Shown here: piece by piece, positions 61,267 to 64,000 of the stretch
Layout: each line of letters begins with the position of its first letter
Numbering within the stretch: the stretch's first letter is position 1
Assembly: GCF_036370855.1 (NCBI RefSeq)
Contig: NC_088103.1
Location: 34,451,904 to 34,515,903, forward strand
Direction: 5' to 3'
Source: Dromaius novaehollandiae
Lineage: Eukaryota > Chordata > Aves > Casuariiformes > Dromaiidae
DNA length: 64,000 nucleotides
The notes under the pieces: model-generated
Told to the model about the DNA's origin: nothing
Seen by the model: only the letters and a program-made list of their open reading frames with translations
Database searches by the model: none
Position numbers and translations under genes: made by a program

Positions 61267-64000
61267 CAGAAAAAGTTAGTAGGATACAACACAGGAAAAT
61301 ATGAATTATTAACAAGCTACCTATGAAGATCTAAAATTAAATAGTACTAGTTCTATTCTGTTAATACTAGTAATATGAAAATAATGAATGCTTTATCAAA
61401 TTCCCTTGTTTTTCATATAAGATAAAAGCAGTAACTTTTTTTTTAACTGAGGAAAGCAATGAATATATATTACAATAAAATACGATTCATTAAGATCTGA
61501 AAGTGATGAAAATTATATAATGCCTTCGTCAATACTTTATAGCATTATAATGGAAGGAGTCTTCAGGGTGCATCTCCACAAGGGCCAAAATCATTTTTAA
61601 CTACACCAGTGCAGATGTGAAATTCAATTTACAGGAGTTTAACCATGAGCCAATTTCAATCCTTCATTACTGTGCATTTGCTATTATGGTATACAGTGAT
61701 TTAAAAGCTTCTTGTCAACACATCAGCTAAATATCCTGGCATGTGCCCATCCCATCTTTTATCTTGAAGAGTTTGGCTTGCAAAAGACGGGCACACGTGT
61801 CAGCTACAACCCAGCTATTGCAAGGCAGAAGAGCTAAGACATTAACAGGAATTTCCTCCAAGGGGGAAGGGCAGCTAACAAAAATGTATTACTGCTGCTG
61901 CTATGAGAAAGCGTTCTGAAAGGGGAGACAAGGGGAAAATAGCAGTTAAACTTTTCAGGCATTATATAAACCTCAATAACGAACTCAGAAGTGCTCATTA
62001 TCATTAAAGTTGCAGTATACAGCAAAACACAATTTTCACATTCTCAAATTTTGTTTTATGGAATTGGATTTGGGGTTTTCTGCTGGTCCAGATTGGAGAC
62101 TCCTTTTTGGAAAGCACGGACAGCCGGTGAGCACAAGGCGCCGGCAGCCACCCCTTCCTCCCAGAGGAGGGCTCCCTCCAGCTTCAAATGGCTTTTCCCA
62201 AGCCCTGCAGGGCTCTTCCTCTCTGAAGTCTGGTGCAAGAATAAATCAGACAAAAAATAAATTTGAACAGTACTATTGATTTCTGCATTGAGTGTTCACT
62301 GAGGTGTACATTACTTATAAACATTGCTCTTGATCCAGTGTCAGTTCTGACAAATTTAGTAAATAAAGCTTAAGGTGACATCATTTTAGAAAAGATCTAA
62401 AACCCTTTTAGTGCTCCATCGTCCTCCGAGTCACCCTTCCCGGTTGTGCTGCCCCACAGTCTGCTTTTCTGGTTAAGTTTGAGGCCATTCACTGGGTTTC
62501 GCAGCCAGCAGGGAACACGGCTTGCTATTCAGGCTGCCAGTGGAGCTGACTATGCACTAGCTGCTCGCTGAGCTGGGGGAAATAAAATAAAAATATTTAA
62601 AAAAGTATTTTCCTGATCTCACACTTGAAATAACAAAATCACTGAGAGATTATGAAAAAGTAAGAGGAGACGGGAAATTTTTTTTTTCTTTTTTGGTCTT
62701 TACTTAAAAAGTGCCCTTTTAAACACAAGAGCTAGGCCAAATCCAGGCTTTGCTCGGGCATCCCATGCAGCAGGCTGGTGCCTGTCCCTCCCGCCAGCGC
62801 AACGAGCCCCTTGGCCATGCACAGCCTCCCCGCCAAAATAAGGGGGTCTTCCCCCTGCTCCACCGGTGGCAAGGGAGACGGACCACTGTCTGCTACAGGG
62901 CCAGCCCCTGTTTTTTGGGCAGACCCTCTCGGTTAGCCAAATCCGAGCCACACAGCAAAGCCTGCGCCCAGTGGGGATGTGGGCTCGTGGCGACCACGTG
63001 CCAAAAGCCACTGGGAGCTACGGCTGCTGCGAGCCCTGCGAGGGGCCTGCCCGGCAGAGCCAGGATGCTCTGGGCTCGCTTTTGCTGGATGCAGCTATTT
63101 CTCATAGCGGCAGAGCCACGGGCGGCTCTCCCATTGCCGGGCAGGAGCCCCGGCCACAGCAGCTCAATGCAGAAGGTTTGGGAGCTGTGCTTTTACCTTC
63201 CTCCCAGAGAGGTGACCTCGTGGGAATGCTTCTAAACAAAACTTGAGCATATTTTAAATAATAAGTTAATTCTTAATAAATATGTGCTTGAAGAAAGTGA
63301 TAATTATATACTGCACCTTTAAATAATGCACTTGGTTCTCTGCATTGGCTTCCATTTTGGTTTCTTTTATTGTTAAAGTGCATTAATTCAAAATAATGAA
63401 CCACTTCCGCATCATTATTGTTAAAATAAATCATAACAACATTAATACGAGTCACTAAGTCACTACTATTAGTACTGCAATCTAGCAGATAACTCTATGT
63501 ATTGCTCTATTTAATACTGTCCAGCAGAAGAATATAATACTTCTATTATAATCTCACAACAGCTCCAGCAGTCTTTAATGGCTGCTACCATATTAGTACA
63601 ACTAAAAATGGGGAGAAGCATGAGAGACAGGGCTGCAACGCCTCAGATATACATCCAGAAAGATGTAGCTAACTGGATATATACATATATATCATATAGT
63701 AAGATGTAAGGTACAAAGCGGGCTCCACGCATTGGGATAGGGGCTGATGTGCAGATAGACCTCCTTCTCCTGTCACCCCAATTTAAATGGATCCCAACCG
63801 AACACCCTCCCTCCCCGCTCTGAGGCTCAGAGAGCTGCCGGGACCACAGCACTGCCCGTGGCCACTCGTGCCACCTGCGTTTTAAGCTAACAAAAGGACA
63901 GTCAGCTTAGCTGTAGGCAACGCTCTCTTGATGTTAGCATAGCAATTAATAAAAACCCCAAACCACACCAAAAAATCAAAAAAGACGACAAGAACAACAT

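Larger units (their letters stand above)
54265..64000 (-). other. Candidate long 3' UTR of a convergent minus-strand gene (SH3PXD2A by synteny)
   Basis: There is no recognisable coding exon on either strand in the last 9.7 kb. The + strand is rich in A and C for long stretches (about 77% in the line at 57241). The minus strand is therefore T/G-rich, as expected for the sense strand of a transcribed gene. A plausible end lies at 54283-54288. In vertebrates NEURL1 and SH3PXD2A are adjacent and convergent, and SH3PXD2A has a very long 3' UTR. The SH3PXD2A C-terminal SH3 coding sequence is not in the window, so the assignment rests on position and composition only. Content besides this: an A18 run (61249-61266), a CpG block (59270-59760) and AT-rich patches at 61300-61700 and 63230-63640. 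Confidence 0.35.

Noticed and set aside
1..64000. tRNA, rRNA, CRISPR, operon or prophage content
   Set aside because: No cloverleaf-like A/B box pairs, direct-repeat/spacer arrays or clustered intact reading frames were seen. The sequence is eukaryotic, with spliced exons and a CR1 element.

Overview
The window is animal nuclear DNA, almost certainly from a bird. It is sparsely coding: three exons with clean GT/AG splice sites, long introns and few repeats. One clear CR1 LINE 3' end of the avian/reptilian type is present, and I saw no mammalian Alu or L1. I see no bacterial, viral or plasmid gene, operon or CRISPR array. The species cannot be fixed from the sequence.

The one gene I can identify with confidence is NEURL1 (neuralized E3 ubiquitin protein ligase 1), on the + strand. 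The window starts inside a NEURL1 intron. It contains the last three coding exons: 32567-33247 (linker plus second neuralized repeat, NHR2), 47047-47193 (Ser/Pro-rich linker) and 48550-48791 (linker, C3HC4 RING and stop). Their splice phases join without a break and give about 355 residues, the same as the C-terminal part of the 574-residue mammalian protein. The first exons and the NHR1 repeat lie upstream of the window, so the intron on the left is longer than 32.5 kb. The 3' UTR runs about 2.8 kb to an AATAAA at 51576-51581.

Layout: 1-32566 is an upstream intron with a CpG island at 5450-6020, a possible CRE, several microsatellites, a 105-bp tandem duplication and an AT-rich, homeodomain-motif-dense block just before the exon. 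33248-47046 is a 13.8-kb intron with old SINE remnants, a perfect inverted repeat and the CR1 copy. 47194-48549 is a 1.36-kb intron. 48792-about 51597 is the 3' UTR, with a CpG-dense core. 51598-about 54264 is intergenic. From about 54.27 kb to the end I find no exon. The + strand there is rich in A and C, the opposite of the NEURL1 side, and TTTATT at 54283-54288 reads as AATAAA on the minus strand. This suggests the long 3' UTR of a convergent minus-strand gene. By known vertebrate synteny that gene would be SH3PXD2A, but no SH3PXD2A coding sequence is in the window.

I did not find a new biological system. The observations most worth checking are the CpG-dense blocks (intronic, in the 3' UTR, and one with a TATA-like box at 59244), the motif-dense block at 31880-32520, the switch in strand composition near 52-54 kb, and several unusual simple or inverted repeats.
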